A stretch of DNA of 64,000 nucleotides from Aulosira sp. FACHB-615. GTDB taxonomy: Bacteria > Cyanobacteriota > Cyanobacteriia > Cyanobacteriales > Nostocaceae. The stretch lies in assembly GCF_014698045.1 (NCBI RefSeq), contig NZ_JACJSE010000002.1, positions 523,752-587,751 of the forward strand. Direction: 5' to 3'. Shown here piece after piece: positions 47,838 through 56,265 of the stretch. The stretch's first letter is position 1, and each line of letters starts with the position of its first letter. Made by a program: the position numbers and the translations under genes. The notes beneath the pieces were generated by a model, which saw nothing but the letters and a program-made list of their open reading frames with translations, was not told the origin of the DNA and made no database searches.

Positions 47838-50540
47838 CTACACATTAGCCTGTTGACGCTGATAAAGAGACCAATACAAACCCTTCTGCTGTAAAAGTTG
47901 CGTGTGAGTACCCCTTTCCGCAATTACGCCTTTCTCCATTACCAAAATTAAATCAGCCCGTTTGAGTGGTGCAAAGCGATGAGCAATCAAAAACACTGTG
48001 CGATTTTCCGAAACTTTTTGGAGGTTTTGGAGTACTTGTTGTTCGGTTTCACTATCTAAAGCACTGGTCGCTTCATCCAAAATTAAAATCGGAGCATCGG
48101 ATAAAAACAAGCGTGCTAAAGCAATCCTTTGGCGCTGTCCACCAGATAAAGCTGTACCTCTCTCTCCCACATTCGTCTCATAACCGAATGGCAATTGACT
48201 GATAAAATCATGGGCTACAGCTAATCTCGCAGCTTCTACTACCTGTTCCGCCGTAATATTGGGATTGCCCAAGGTAATATTTTCTAAAATCGAACCATTA
48301 AACAAAAAGTCCTCTTGCAAAACAACGCTAATTTGTTGCCTTAGTGATGCCAAATCAGCACTCTTAATATCAAAACCATCAATTAAGATGCGTCCTGATT
48401 CAATTTGATACAATCGCTGCAACAGCTTGGACAGGGTACTTTTACCCGAACCACTACGTCCGACTATGCCAATAAACTGCCCTGGCTGGACATCAAACGT
48501 AATGCCGCGTAACACTGGTTCAGTATGGGCTTGGTAACGGAAAAATACCTGTTCAAAATTTACTTGCCCTTTTAATGCGGGTAAAACTAATCCTGTGCCT
48601 GGTTCGGCTTCTGGGGCTGTGTTGAGAATATCACCAATTCTATCGACAGAGAGTAATACTTGTTGGAGATTTTGCCACAGTTGTACCAACCGCAATAGTG
48701 GTGCTGTCACCCGTCCCGATAACATCTGAAAAGCTACCAACTGACCAATTGTTAATTGTTGGTCAATTACCAGTTTTGCGCCCACCCAAAGAATCAGTAA
48801 AGTCGAAAAATTGGTAAGAAAGTCCCCAATATTACTACTGATATTTGATGTAGTCGAGGCTTTGAAACCAGTACGAATAAATCGGGCAAATAACCCTTCC
48901 CAACGTTCCCGCGCCACTGGTTCAGCTGCATGGGCTTTCACAGAATGAATGCCTGTAATTGTCTCTACCAAAAACGATTGACTGTCTGCACTGCGGTTAA
49001 AGGTTTCGTTTAGCCAGTTGCGTAAAATTGGCGTGGAAACAATTGTTAAAGTGGCAAACAATGGCAACACTGCCAAAGCGACAAAAGTTAAAGGGATGTT
49101 GTAGTAAAACATCAATGCCAAATAAACAACGGCAAAGATGCTGTCGAGAATTACTGTTAAAGCTGTACCTGTGAGAAATTGCCGGATTTGTTCGAGTTCT
49201 TGAACACGGGCAACAGTATCACCCACCCGCCGCGATTCAAAGTAAGCTAACGGCAAGCGCATCAGGTGGCGAAATAGCTGCGCCGACAAGCTTAAATCTA
49301 AGCGCCTAGCTGTATGGGTAAAGATGAAGAGGCGTAAAGTACCCAGCATCGCCTCAAAGCAAGCAATTAACAATAAAGCTATAGCCATCACATCCAAGGT
49401 GGGCAAGCTTTCTTGCACCATCACCTTATCGATGATGACTTGAGTAATGAGGGGTGTACCTAACCCAAACAGTTGTAATGTTAAGGATGCCAGTAAAACT
49501 TCCCCTAATAATCCCTTGTATTTCCAGACAGCCGGAATAAACCAACTGAGGTTGAACTTTTCATGTTTATTAATCAGTTCTACTTGCCACAGTTGCCCAT
49601 CCCATACAGCTTCGACAATTGATTGGGGAAGAGTTTCACAGATTTGCCCTGGATTTAAGGGATTCGCCACAATTAAGCGGGAGCCTTTGATGGCGTAAAC
49701 CACTACCCAACTTGCTTGGGATTGATTTTCGTTTTGCCATAACATCAAAGCCGGAAAGGAAAGTTTGGGTAGTTCTTCCCAACTCACTTGGAGTCGTCGC
49801 AATACTAGTCCGAGTTTTTCGCCAGCTTCGACGATTTGTTTGGGGTTTTGTCCGCGCAGTTGGCGCTGTACCCATTCTAGTTGCACTGGGTTGTCTAGGT
49901 GTTGCGCCACCATTGTCAGACAGGCGGCGGCGGTATTACCGTGGGCAATAAAAGGATAATTGGAGTTATCTGGAGTGCGGTTGAGTAATTCTTGGAGAGT
50001 TGGCGGCTGAGTTTCGGGACTAATAGTTGTGGCTGGTAGGGGCAGTTGTGGTTCGAGGCTGGGTTGGGGTTCAGAATTGCTGGGTGCGGCGGCGGCTGGG
50101 AAACCAGAGAAGAACTGTTCAATTTCGGGAGTGCTAAATTCTGTCCACAGCGAACTGTCCCAACAAGCCACGATGACTTCTTTACTGGCGGCTATGGCTT
50201 TGCAGTCTAATGCGATTTTGTAGAGGTCGCCGAACCAATCTCCTGTTTGTAAAGCAGCGATCGCTTTGCTATCTTGTTCTTGTCTGAGCCTGACTTTACC
50301 TGAGACTATGTAGTATTGGTAGCCGCGTTTTTGCGTTGACCAGATTTTTTCTCCTAATTGGTAACGATGGATAACTAACTGATTACGTAATCTGGCTTGT
50401 TGTTCGCTACTTAGCCAACATAAAGGCCCTTGCTGCCAAGGTATTTCTGCTATAGCGTTAATTTCTAAAGATTCATGATCCAGATTTGTTAACCCATCTG
50501 TAATTTCACTGTTAGCTTTTGAATTTTCTCTGCTAGCCAT
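47838..50540 (-). CDS. ABC exporter with CNB-like and inactive C39-like domains
   Basis: The 900-residue protein has four parts. Residues about 35-150 form a cyclic-nucleotide-binding-like domain (YQLGEKIWSTQKRGYQYYIVSGKVRL...). Residues about 185-320 resemble a C39 bacteriocin-processing peptidase, but the usual DCGxACL reads GNTAAACL, so the nucleophile Cys is lost. Six membrane helices span about 340-610 and the ATPase about 650-895 (GIVGRSGSGKSTL, LSGGQRQRIALARLF, LILDEATSALD). The layout resembles HetC/HlyB-type type I exporters. It overlaps the upstream isomerase gene by 52 bp, so the start is not certain; no ribosome site precedes the ATG. A secreted peptide or protein cargo is likely but not encoded here. 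Confidence 0.85.
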   Translation of the reverse strand: MASRENSKANSEITDGLTNLDHESLEINAIAEIPWQQGPLCWLSSEQQARLRNQLVIHRYQLGEKIWSTQKRGYQYYIVSGKVRLRQEQDSKAIAALQTGDWFGDLYKIALDCKAIAASKEVIVACWDSSLWTEFSTPEIEQFFSGFPAAAAPSNSEPQPSLEPQLPLPATTISPETQPPTLQELLNRTPDNSNYPFIAHGNTAAACLTMVAQHLDNPVQLEWVQRQLRGQNPKQIVEAGEKLGLVLRRLQVSWEELPKLSFPALMLWQNENQSQASWVVVYAIKGSRLIVANPLNPGQICETLPQSIVEAVWDGQLWQVELINKHEKFNLSWFIPAVWKYKGLLGEVLLASLTLQLFGLGTPLITQVIIDKVMVQESLPTLDVMAIALLLIACFEAMLGTLRLFIFTHTARRLDLSLSAQLFRHLMRLPLAYFESRRVGDTVARVQELEQIRQFLTGTALTVILDSIFAVVYLALMFYYNIPLTFVALAVLPLFATLTIVSTPILRNWLNETFNRSADSQSFLVETITGIHSVKAHAAEPVARERWEGLFARFIRTGFKASTTSNISSNIGDFLTNFSTLLILWVGAKLVIDQQLTIGQLVAFQMLSGRVTAPLLRLVQLWQNLQQVLLSVDRIGDILNTAPEAEPGTGLVLPALKGQVNFEQVFFRYQAHTEPVLRGITFDVQPGQFIGIVGRSGSGKSTLSKLLQRLYQIESGRILIDGFDIKSADLASLRQQISVVLQEDFLFNGSILENITLGNPNITAEQVVEAARLAVAHDFISQLPFGYETNVGERGTALSGGQRQRIALARLFLSDAPILILDEATSALDSETEQQVLQNLQKVSENRTVFLIAHRFAPLKRADLILVMEKGVIAERGTHTQLLQQKGLYWSLYQRQQANV

Positions 50541-51247
50541 TTTTCAAATAACTCATTTTGTAATGCTTGTTGGAGTTGAGTATCTTCTAAAGACGCTGGC
50601 AGAAATTGTTCGACTCGAAACAAACCATAACGTCCTTCTAGTTCTATTGGCCCCACCAATTGTCCAGAACTAGCAACATCAATCGCTGCCCGCAATGTAT
50701 CTGGCATGGTGCCACGGCTGATTGCTCCCATCATGCCGTTCATTATGCGATCGTCTGTTAGGGAATATTCTCTGGCTAGTTGTTCAAAGTTGGCTCCTTC
50801 TTCGATTTGGGTTCTGAGTTCTTCGCAAAGTTCTTGATTATCAACAATAATGCGAGAAATGACGACGCGATCTAAATAAATTTTTCTTTCAATAAAGTAT
50901 TCGGGAATGTGAGGTTGTGTAACTAATGTTTTAAGTTTTTCTAATTTGAAACCTAATGTAATTGATCTATGAAATGTTTCATAATCTGTACCATTTGTTT
51001 GTAACCATTCTTGAAAAGTTTGGGGTTGCGTGAGTTGATTTTTTAAACGAAAGTCAATAACTGCTTGTTCGGTTAAGGCTGGATTGATATCTAAATCATC
51101 TCTAGTTTGGATTTCTTGCTCAATCACATACTGCCGGAGAATGTCGCCAATAAACTGGGATAATTTGCCGGAAGCTTGGAGATATTTTACTGCCTGTGTG
51201 ATTGGGAGTGGATGATCATTTATTGACAGAAATGATAAAGATTCCAT
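50489..51247 (-). CDS. parvulin-type peptidylprolyl isomerase
   Basis: From ATG 51247 the product is 252 residues. The N-terminal half is a SurA-like helical chaperone part (TQAVKYLQASGKLSQFIGDILRQYVIEQ). The PpiC/rotamase domain is about residues 130-230 (SRIIVDNQELCEELRTQIEEGANFEQLAREYS, then GMMGAISRGTMPDTL). No signal peptide is seen, so it acts in the cytosol before export. Its gene overlaps the ABC exporter gene by 52 bp; this isomerase/exporter pair recurs in cyanobacterial type I secretion loci. The in-frame TTG at 51259 is an unlikely start. Confidence 0.85.
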   Translation of the reverse strand: MESLSFLSINDHPLPITQAVKYLQASGKLSQFIGDILRQYVIEQEIQTRDDLDINPALTEQAVIDFRLKNQLTQPQTFQEWLQTNGTDYETFHRSITLGFKLEKLKTLVTQPHIPEYFIERKIYLDRVVISRIIVDNQELCEELRTQIEEGANFEQLAREYSLTDDRIMNGMMGAISRGTMPDTLRAAIDVASSGQLVGPIELEGRYGLFRVEQFLPASLEDTQLQQALQNELFEKWLAEKIQKLTVKLQMG

Positions 51248-51540
51248 GAAATAACTCAAGAAAAACAGCTAAAAGTTCATAATTCCGAGAGATGGGAAAC
51301 AAGATTCAGACCGATTGAGTGGCTGAAAGTTAGACAGAGACTACAATTCCCCATTCAAAATCTCAAATCCAAAATAGTATTGAAGAAGGCAGTGGTTCGG
51401 CTTCGCTCACCAACCGGAGGCAGGAGGCAGATTCAACCCGTCTCTCATCTTTCGCGTAACATCCCATAGGGGAGACCGCCAAATCTCAGATTATGGCGGG
51501 AGACTTAAACTCAAATGGGCGTTGCAAAAAGGCTTTACCT

Positions 51541-51584
51541 TTGATTAAAAATCTGCCCTTTTGCCTTTTTCCTTGTTGTACTAG
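51541..51584. repeat. truncated CTAGTACAAC element end overlapping a gene terminus
   Basis: GTTGTACTAG (51575-51584) preceded by CTTTTGCCTTTTTCC is the reverse complement of the element start seen at 52567 and 54186 (CTAGTACAACAAGGCAAAAG). The TAG of the terminus is the stop codon of the neighbouring minus-strand gene. The rest of the 321-bp gap 51260-51580 holds AAATCTCAAATCC repeats and a GGTTCGG...CCAACC stem near 51394, with no gene. Confidence 0.6.
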
Positions 51585-52378
51585 CCGATCGCAATTTTCC
51601 ACAACCAAGCAAAAATTATGGCAGCGATCGCACCAATTAATGTATTTAAAATATTGACCAGTTCATTTGTTAGCCAAGCATATTTAGATTGCAGTGTGGC
51701 TCCAATGACACTTTCTAAATTGGTAGCAATGAACGCTGCGAAGATGCACCAAACAACCCCTAATAAGTCTATCAATCCTACTGCCCAGCCTACTAAGGCG
51801 ATCGCGATCGATGCCACTACACCCGCTAAGGTTCCTTCTAAACTCACTGCGCCTTCTGTACCACGGGGGACAGGTTGGAGTGTGGTAATCAAAAAAGTCC
51901 TTTGCCCATAAGCTTTCCCCACTTCGCTGGCGGATGTGTCTGATAGCTTGGTGCTAAAACTTGCCACATAGCCCAACAACAGCAAAGATACAGGATTGGC
52001 AACTAAAGATTGGGGATCAGATATCAACCATCCCGAATTGATTACCCCTACACCCAAAGCACATAACGCCGCCGTTAAGGCTGAACCCCAGACATTTTCC
52101 GGGCCTCTGGCACCAGAACGCTTTTCGGCTATACCTTGGGCTTCTTTCTCTGCCATACCGATGCGCGTCACGCCGGAGCCTACCAGGAAATAAAATCCCA
52201 CTACTAAGTATCCTTGCCAACCCAACGTTCCCCAAACGATGACACCCAATATCCCAGCATGAAATATACCTGCTGGAGTCAGCAGCTTTTTAGGAGCGAT
52301 CGCAACTAAACCCAATAAAACGGTGTTTAATCCTACTCCCACTAACCAGGGATTCGCAGAGTCAAGTAAAGGTAACAT
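51581..52378 (-). CDS. DUF92/TIGR00297 protein, phytyl-phosphate kinase-like (VTE6)
   Basis: The 265-residue integral membrane protein has about six or seven helices. The DUF92 signatures are FYFLVGSGVTRIGMAEKEAQG and GARGPENVWGSALTAALC (about residues 62-105), and DTSASEVGKAYGQRTFLITTLQPVPRGTEGAVSLEGT (about 146-182). Plant and cyanobacterial homologs (VTE6) phosphorylate phytyl phosphate to the diphosphate for tocopherol and chlorophyll salvage. The C-terminus is short: it ends LWKIAIG, and the stop codon is supplied by the CTAGTACAAC element. It is monocistronic and flanked by repeat elements on both sides. Confidence 0.82.
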   Translation of the reverse strand: MLPLLDSANPWLVGVGLNTVLLGLVAIAPKKLLTPAGIFHAGILGVIVWGTLGWQGYLVVGFYFLVGSGVTRIGMAEKEAQGIAEKRSGARGPENVWGSALTAALCALGVGVINSGWLISDPQSLVANPVSLLLLGYVASFSTKLSDTSASEVGKAYGQRTFLITTLQPVPRGTEGAVSLEGTLAGVVASIAIALVGWAVGLIDLLGVVWCIFAAFIATNLESVIGATLQSKYAWLTNELVNILNTLIGAIAAIIFAWLWKIAIG

Positions 52379-52566
52379 TAGCAGTGAATCACAAGTGGTG
52401 TTGTCATTGCCAGCATACCAACAGAATAGCTAATTTTAAACCTGAGATGTTATACCTCATTCTGTAATTCTAAAAGTGCATAGATTCTCTTACTTTTACT
52501 ATTAGGGAGAGAAAAAACAGGCAAGATTTTGAGCGAAAACAGGGGCTAGAGGCTAGAGGTTAGAGG

Positions 52567-52725
52567 CTAGTACAACAAGGCAAAAGTCAAAAGGCAAAAG
52601 TCAAAAGAAAGAATAACGATACCACAAGCCTTTTAGCAATTTCTTATGGTCACTGAGCGTACTTGTACTGAGCGCAGCCGAAGTAGCCGAAGTGTGGTCT
52701 GTTTATTTACGCCGACCTGTATTAG
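52567..52725. repeat. complete CTAGTACAAC element, copy 1
   Basis: It begins CTAGTACAACAAGGCAAAAG and ends CGCCGACCTGTATTAG, a nearly complementary terminus. It shares ATACCACAAGCC, TTTTAGCAATT and CTTATGGTCACTGAGCG with the copy at 54186 and is 159 bp long without an ORF. It lies in the 502-bp gap 52379-52880, which also contains one AGGACTTACGC terminus at 52739. Confidence 0.75.
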
Positions 52726-52880
52726 TAAATCATATTGAGGACTTACGCCTTACTTACCATTTTCTTGTTCCAGTCCATAAATATCGCTAACAGCATATAA
52801 GTAACAGCAATATAAAACTGTGTTCCAATTAACCACAAACAAGTTTTCAGAGCATAAATTGTAGATAGCAACTACAAACA

Positions 52881-53324
52881 ATGCCTGTTATGAATAAACC
52901 TATATTTCATTTAGCTTTTCCTGTGAGTGATATCCAACAGGCAAAAGCCTATTATGTTGATGGTTTGGGCTGTATTCCGGGACGGGAAAACCCCCATGCT
53001 TTGATTCTCAATCTTTACGGACATCAACTGGTAGCACACACTACCAAGGAACCTTTAACAAGACAACGGACGATATATCCTAGACACTTTGGTTTAATCT
53101 TTCCCCAAGAAAGTGACTGGGAAAGTTTGTTAGCAACAGCATACAAGCACCAACTATTTTTTCGAGAAGAAGCTAAAAATCGCTTTGTGGGTTCGCCTTT
53201 AGAACATCGGACTTTCTTTTTAGAAGATCCTTTTTATAATTTGCTGGAGTTTAAATATTACCGCTACCCAGAGGCGATTTTTGGGAGTTATGAGGAGTAT
53301 ACCCAAATTGGCGATCGCTCTTAA
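52881..53324 (+). CDS. VOC (glyoxalase/dioxygenase-like) family protein
   Basis: A 147-residue protein with two beta-alpha-beta-beta-beta modules: FHLAFPVSDIQQAKAYYVDGLG (metal ligand His about residue 10) in module 1, and RHFGLIFP (His about 69) then FFLEDPFYNLLEFKYY (Glu about 125) in module 2. Such proteins use a divalent metal for isomerase, dioxygenase or resistance reactions; the substrate is open. An in-frame ATG at 52890 is an alternative start. It converges with the lipase gene across a heptad-repeat hairpin. Confidence 0.85.
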   Translation: MPVMNKPIFHLAFPVSDIQQAKAYYVDGLGCIPGRENPHALILNLYGHQLVAHTTKEPLTRQRTIYPRHFGLIFPQESDWESLLATAYKHQLFFREEAKNRFVGSPLEHRTFFLEDPFYNLLEFKYYRYPEAIFGSYEEYTQIGDRS

Positions 53325-53367
53325 ATTAGGACTTACGTATGAAAACGAAAATTCAAGGTTTGGTTCA

Positions 53368-53438
53368 GGGTTTAAGGGTTTAAGGGTGTAGGTATTCAAA
53401 ACCACCCATACACCCTATACCCTTTCACCCCTAAACCC
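53368..53438. terminator. heptad hairpin between convergent VOC and lipase genes
   Basis: GGGTTTAAGGGTTTAAGGGTGTA (53368-53390) is imperfectly complementary to TACACCCTATACCCTTTCACCCCTAAACCC (53409-53438), with a perfect 8-bp core. The right arm overlaps the end of the lipase gene, including its stop codon. Confidence 0.6.
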
Positions 53439-54089
53439 AGTTTCAACCGACAATTTTTGTGAGTAATTCCTAATTGGTTCGGCTAAGGCTGTGGCGACGG
53501 CGGCTAAACTCCTAGAATCAGTTAACATCCAAGGATGAGATGCTGCGGGGATAATTACCTCTGTACCTATGGGCATTTGGGAACTGTTGGCTGGGACAAT
53601 CATCAAATCATAAGGTGTCCAAATAGATGTAAAGTTCAACTGCTTTAACATCACAGCATCAGAATTTAAATCCTTGAGGAATTTACTGTGAGTACGCATT
53701 TGTACACAACCAGGCCGCCAAGAACCATAAGCAATATAAGTTCCATGATGAGGTGATGAGATAGTAATCAAGCGTTGCACGCGCTCAATACCTCCCAGTC
53801 GTTGGACATAATAACGACTGACAATGCCTCCCATACTGAAACCGACTATATCTAGTTTCTGTTCTGGCTCAAAGGTCGCGGCTATGTAGTTAGCTACTTG
53901 CTGCGCTAACACATCAAGACCAACTACGCCATTATTCGGTACTAAATTCAGAGCATATACAAACCAACCTTTCTCCTGTAAATAACTTCTCATTTTGCGG
54001 AATACTGCTTCTGTATCTCCAATCCCGTGTATTAACAAAACTGGGTTGTATTGCTGATTAGTTGAGTTCATTGCCGGGTTTGCTTGCAT
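53415..54089 (-). CDS. alpha/beta hydrolase (lipase-like)
   Basis: The 224-residue protein has the alpha/beta-hydrolase pattern: VLLIHGIGDTEAVFRKM (oxyanion loop, about residue 18), VGFSMGGIVSRYYVQ with the nucleophile Ser (about 86), an Asp in the later strand and His in ASHPWML (about 184). It resembles GPI-deacylase/triacylglycerol lipase-type proteins. There is no signal peptide; it is cytosolic or peripheral. It is monocistronic, convergent with the VOC gene. An alternative internal start at the second ATG (54071) is possible. The real substrate is unknown. Confidence 0.8.
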   Translation of the reverse strand: MQANPAMNSTNQQYNPVLLIHGIGDTEAVFRKMRSYLQEKGWFVYALNLVPNNGVVGLDVLAQQVANYIAATFEPEQKLDIVGFSMGGIVSRYYVQRLGGIERVQRLITISSPHHGTYIAYGSWRPGCVQMRTHSKFLKDLNSDAVMLKQLNFTSIWTPYDLMIVPANSSQMPIGTEVIIPAASHPWMLTDSRSLAAVATALAEPIRNYSQKLSVETGFRGERV

Positions 54090-54185
54090 AGTTCTGTCAA
54101 AAATCTAGCTAAGTTATGTTTCTATCTGTGAATGAGTTATGACACTCAGGTCACTGGCTAGAGGTTAGAGGCTGGGGGTTAGGGG

Positions 54186-54320
54186 CTAGTACAACAAGGC
54201 AAAAGTAAAAGGTCAAAAGGAAAAAGAAAGAGTAGTGATACCACAAGCCTTTTAGCAATTCCTTATGGTCACTGAGCGCCGTCGAAGTGTGGTCTGTTTA
54301 TTTCCGCCGACCTGTACTAG
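54186..54320. repeat. complete CTAGTACAAC element, copy 2
   Basis: It starts CTAGTACAACAAGGCAAAAG (54186) and ends CGACCTGTACTAG (54320); the termini CTAGTACA and TGTACTAG are exact inverse. At 135 bp it is shorter than copy 1 by a missing TACTTGTACTGAGCGCAGCCG-type stretch. It lies in the 591-bp gap 54090-54680, which also has a GGGGAGTA-type tract on the reverse strand (54375-54413). Confidence 0.75.
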
Positions 54321-54486
54321 TGTTTTTAGCATCCGGTATTCATCAGACAATCTCAGAACCGAACATCACAAAAGAATATTCCCCACTCCCTATTCCCTAT
54401 TCCCCACTCCCGCAGAGTACTATTAAATTTTGTTAAGCAAGCTTTCATAATCTTGCTTATGGTAACGGTAAGATTTAATAATGAGT

Positions 54487-54524
54487 CTTGATAGATACAG
54501 GCTGCAAGTGCCTGTAAAATCAAG
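54487..54524 (+). promoter_or_regulatory. two-stem hairpin in the leader of the 145-aa gene
   Basis: CTTGAT (54487-54492) pairs with ATCAAG (54519-54524), and inside it ACAGGC (54497-54502) pairs with GCCTGT (54510-54515) around TGCAAGT. It lies 157-194 nt before the start at 54681 and is followed by AT-rich DNA. It may be a leader regulatory fold or a small RNA. Confidence 0.4.
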
Positions 54525-54680
54525 AACATTTGCTCTGTAGTCTTACGCCAGTGTTACTCAAACACTCAACTATCAAGCTAGTCAAAGTCATAGTACGGCG
54601 CAAAGAAATGTAGCATTAAGCTGCAATTTTTAACATTACGGTCAGATTTACAGAAATTATAGAAGGCAGGAGAAATTCTA

Positions 54681-55118
54681 ATGTTCGGTTTTATCAAAAA
54701 TTTAATCGCTGGGATTTTAGGTTTCTTTACAGGTTTGCTCGGTGGTAAGAAAAAAAATGGTGGCTACTACCTGCAATTAGATGAAAGTGGGGCAGAAGTC
54801 AAACCAGCACCAAAACCCGCAGAATCACCAAAACCCGCAGCTACTTCCAACGGTACCAAAGCAACAGCAGCACCTGAGCCAGCCAAAAAACCTGCGGCTA
54901 AGGCGGTCAAAGCATCCCAAAATGGCAAAGCTGCACCTGCTGAACCAGAAAAAGCGCCTGCAACTGCTGTAGCTGCCAAGAAAGAACCAGCGATAACTAC
55001 ATTTGCACCCCAATATTTAGGGACTTCTGGTGCTGCTAATGGTCGTCGTCGTCCAGGGGCAAATATGAGTTCTTTCTTAGATATGGCCAGTCAAGTGAAA
55101 ACTCCTAACCAAGCTTAG
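54681..55118 (+). CDS. low-complexity protein with conserved ends (145 aa)
   Basis: The N-terminal 25 residues form a short amphipathic or membrane-inserting helix (FIKNLIAGILGFFTGLLGG), followed by basic KKKNGG and the tripeptide-rich YYLQLDE. Residues about 40-110 are disordered and built of Ala/Pro/Lys (AEPAKKPAAKA-like). The C-terminus FAPQYL, then GRRRPGANMSSFLDMASQVK, is ordered and looks conserved. This resembles a membrane-tethered linker or scaffold protein. AGGAG lies 8 nt before the ATG. The gene has an unusually long leader with a hairpin. Function unknown. Confidence 0.7.
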   Translation: MFGFIKNLIAGILGFFTGLLGGKKKNGGYYLQLDESGAEVKPAPKPAESPKPAATSNGTKATAAPEPAKKPAAKAVKASQNGKAAPAEPEKAPATAVAAKKEPAITTFAPQYLGTSGAANGRRRPGANMSSFLDMASQVKTPNQA

Positions 55119-55122
55119 TGAT

Positions 55123-56214
55123 TTAATTTTGACTGTCAGCGATCGCCAAGCATTTATTAAACACCAATCCGCTATACAACTGAAAAGCTGCATCCCAATG
55201 CGTCGGTTCTCGACGCATTAAATTGATATTGGGTGTGATATTGCGTAACATTTCCGTTTGATCTAGAATCGTCTCCGCAAAAGGTGTGAAATCTGACCAA
55301 AGCTTCACTTGTGGCAGATGCTGTTCTAGCCAGTTAATTACTTTATTCCAGTTAATACGGATAGTATTTTGACTAGCTAGAGCAGCAATTTCTACACCTT
55401 GTTGGAAATCATAACTTTGATCAGACAGTCGCAGAATGCAACGCCGCCCAGGTAAATGTAGATCACAAAACTGAGCGTAATCTTGAGTTTGAGTTTTTCG
55501 CTCTAGCTTATGGCGTGCATTAACATCGACAACTTCTTCAAAAATTGGTAATAGTCCCGCGACTCTGGCTTGTACTTCTGACCAATTAAAAGTCAGAGAA
55601 CCGAGTTGATGAGTTTGGTTACGACAAACAACCGTCGCTTGTGTAGCAGATTCCGAAAAATATTCAACTTGATAAATTTGTATTTGTTGAACTGCACTAA
55701 TTGTTGACCAAAAGCAAGGGATTCCGGCTTTTTGTAGCTGTTCACCATAAAATTTTAATTCTCCTACTCGGCCATAACGATAGACTCTCCAACTGCGGCT
55801 GGGGAGAATTAGTCTGGCTGTATAGGTGTCTAGCTGCATAATCTGAGCAAATTGCGCTGCAACTGTTGACTTTTCTTGATTAGTCAAAGGCTCTAAAACA
55901 AGTATCCCTGACTCATTACTGTTGGGTTCGGCTGTGGCTTTAGCAATGGCGCGTTGTCGTTGTTCTTGTTCAACTTCTTTGAGGCGTTGTAAACCTTGGC
56001 GTGCTTGCGAAACTATTTTAGAGTTGGTTGTACTCCGCAATAACTGACGATAAATTTTTTCTGCATCTTGTTGTTTATGAGATACTTCGTAAAGTCTGGC
56101 AATGTAAAACTGCACCCAAGGATCATCCGGTGATTCCTTTGACAACTGCTGGAGTAGTTTAGCAGCAGTGTGATAATCTTTACGGTCAAAAGCGATCGCA
56201 ACTCGCTCAATCAT
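55123..56214 (-). CDS. tetratricopeptide-type protein (363 aa)
   Basis: The protein opens with TPR-like helices (FDRKDYHTAAKLLQQLSKESPDDPWVQFYIARLYEVSHKQQDAEKIYRQLL, residues about 8-60), then a Gln/Arg-rich helix. A region of about 270 residues of mixed alpha/beta type follows, including SWRVYRYGRVGELKFYGEQLQKAGIPCFW, and it ends in a long helix. No signal peptide. It converges with the 145-residue gene across 4 bp and lies 51 bp behind rsmE on the same strand, so the two may be co-transcribed. The C-terminal domain is not recognised. A role as an adaptor is inferred from TPR only. Confidence 0.7.
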   Translation of the reverse strand: MIERVAIAFDRKDYHTAAKLLQQLSKESPDDPWVQFYIARLYEVSHKQQDAEKIYRQLLRSTTNSKIVSQARQGLQRLKEVEQEQRQRAIAKATAEPNSNESGILVLEPLTNQEKSTVAAQFAQIMQLDTYTARLILPSRSWRVYRYGRVGELKFYGEQLQKAGIPCFWSTISAVQQIQIYQVEYFSESATQATVVCRNQTHQLGSLTFNWSEVQARVAGLLPIFEEVVDVNARHKLERKTQTQDYAQFCDLHLPGRRCILRLSDQSYDFQQGVEIAALASQNTIRINWNKVINWLEQHLPQVKLWSDFTPFAETILDQTEMLRNITPNINLMRREPTHWDAAFQLYSGLVFNKCLAIADSQN

Positions 56215-56265
56215 ATTTTATTTCCCTGCATCCTGCGTTGAGTTTTGGAAGCGGCTTATTATCAT

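Noticed and set aside
54767..54979. Antisense frame of 70 residues in the low-complexity gene
   Set aside because: It is the mirror of an Ala/Pro/Lys-rich coding stretch and has a composition artefact, not a gene.
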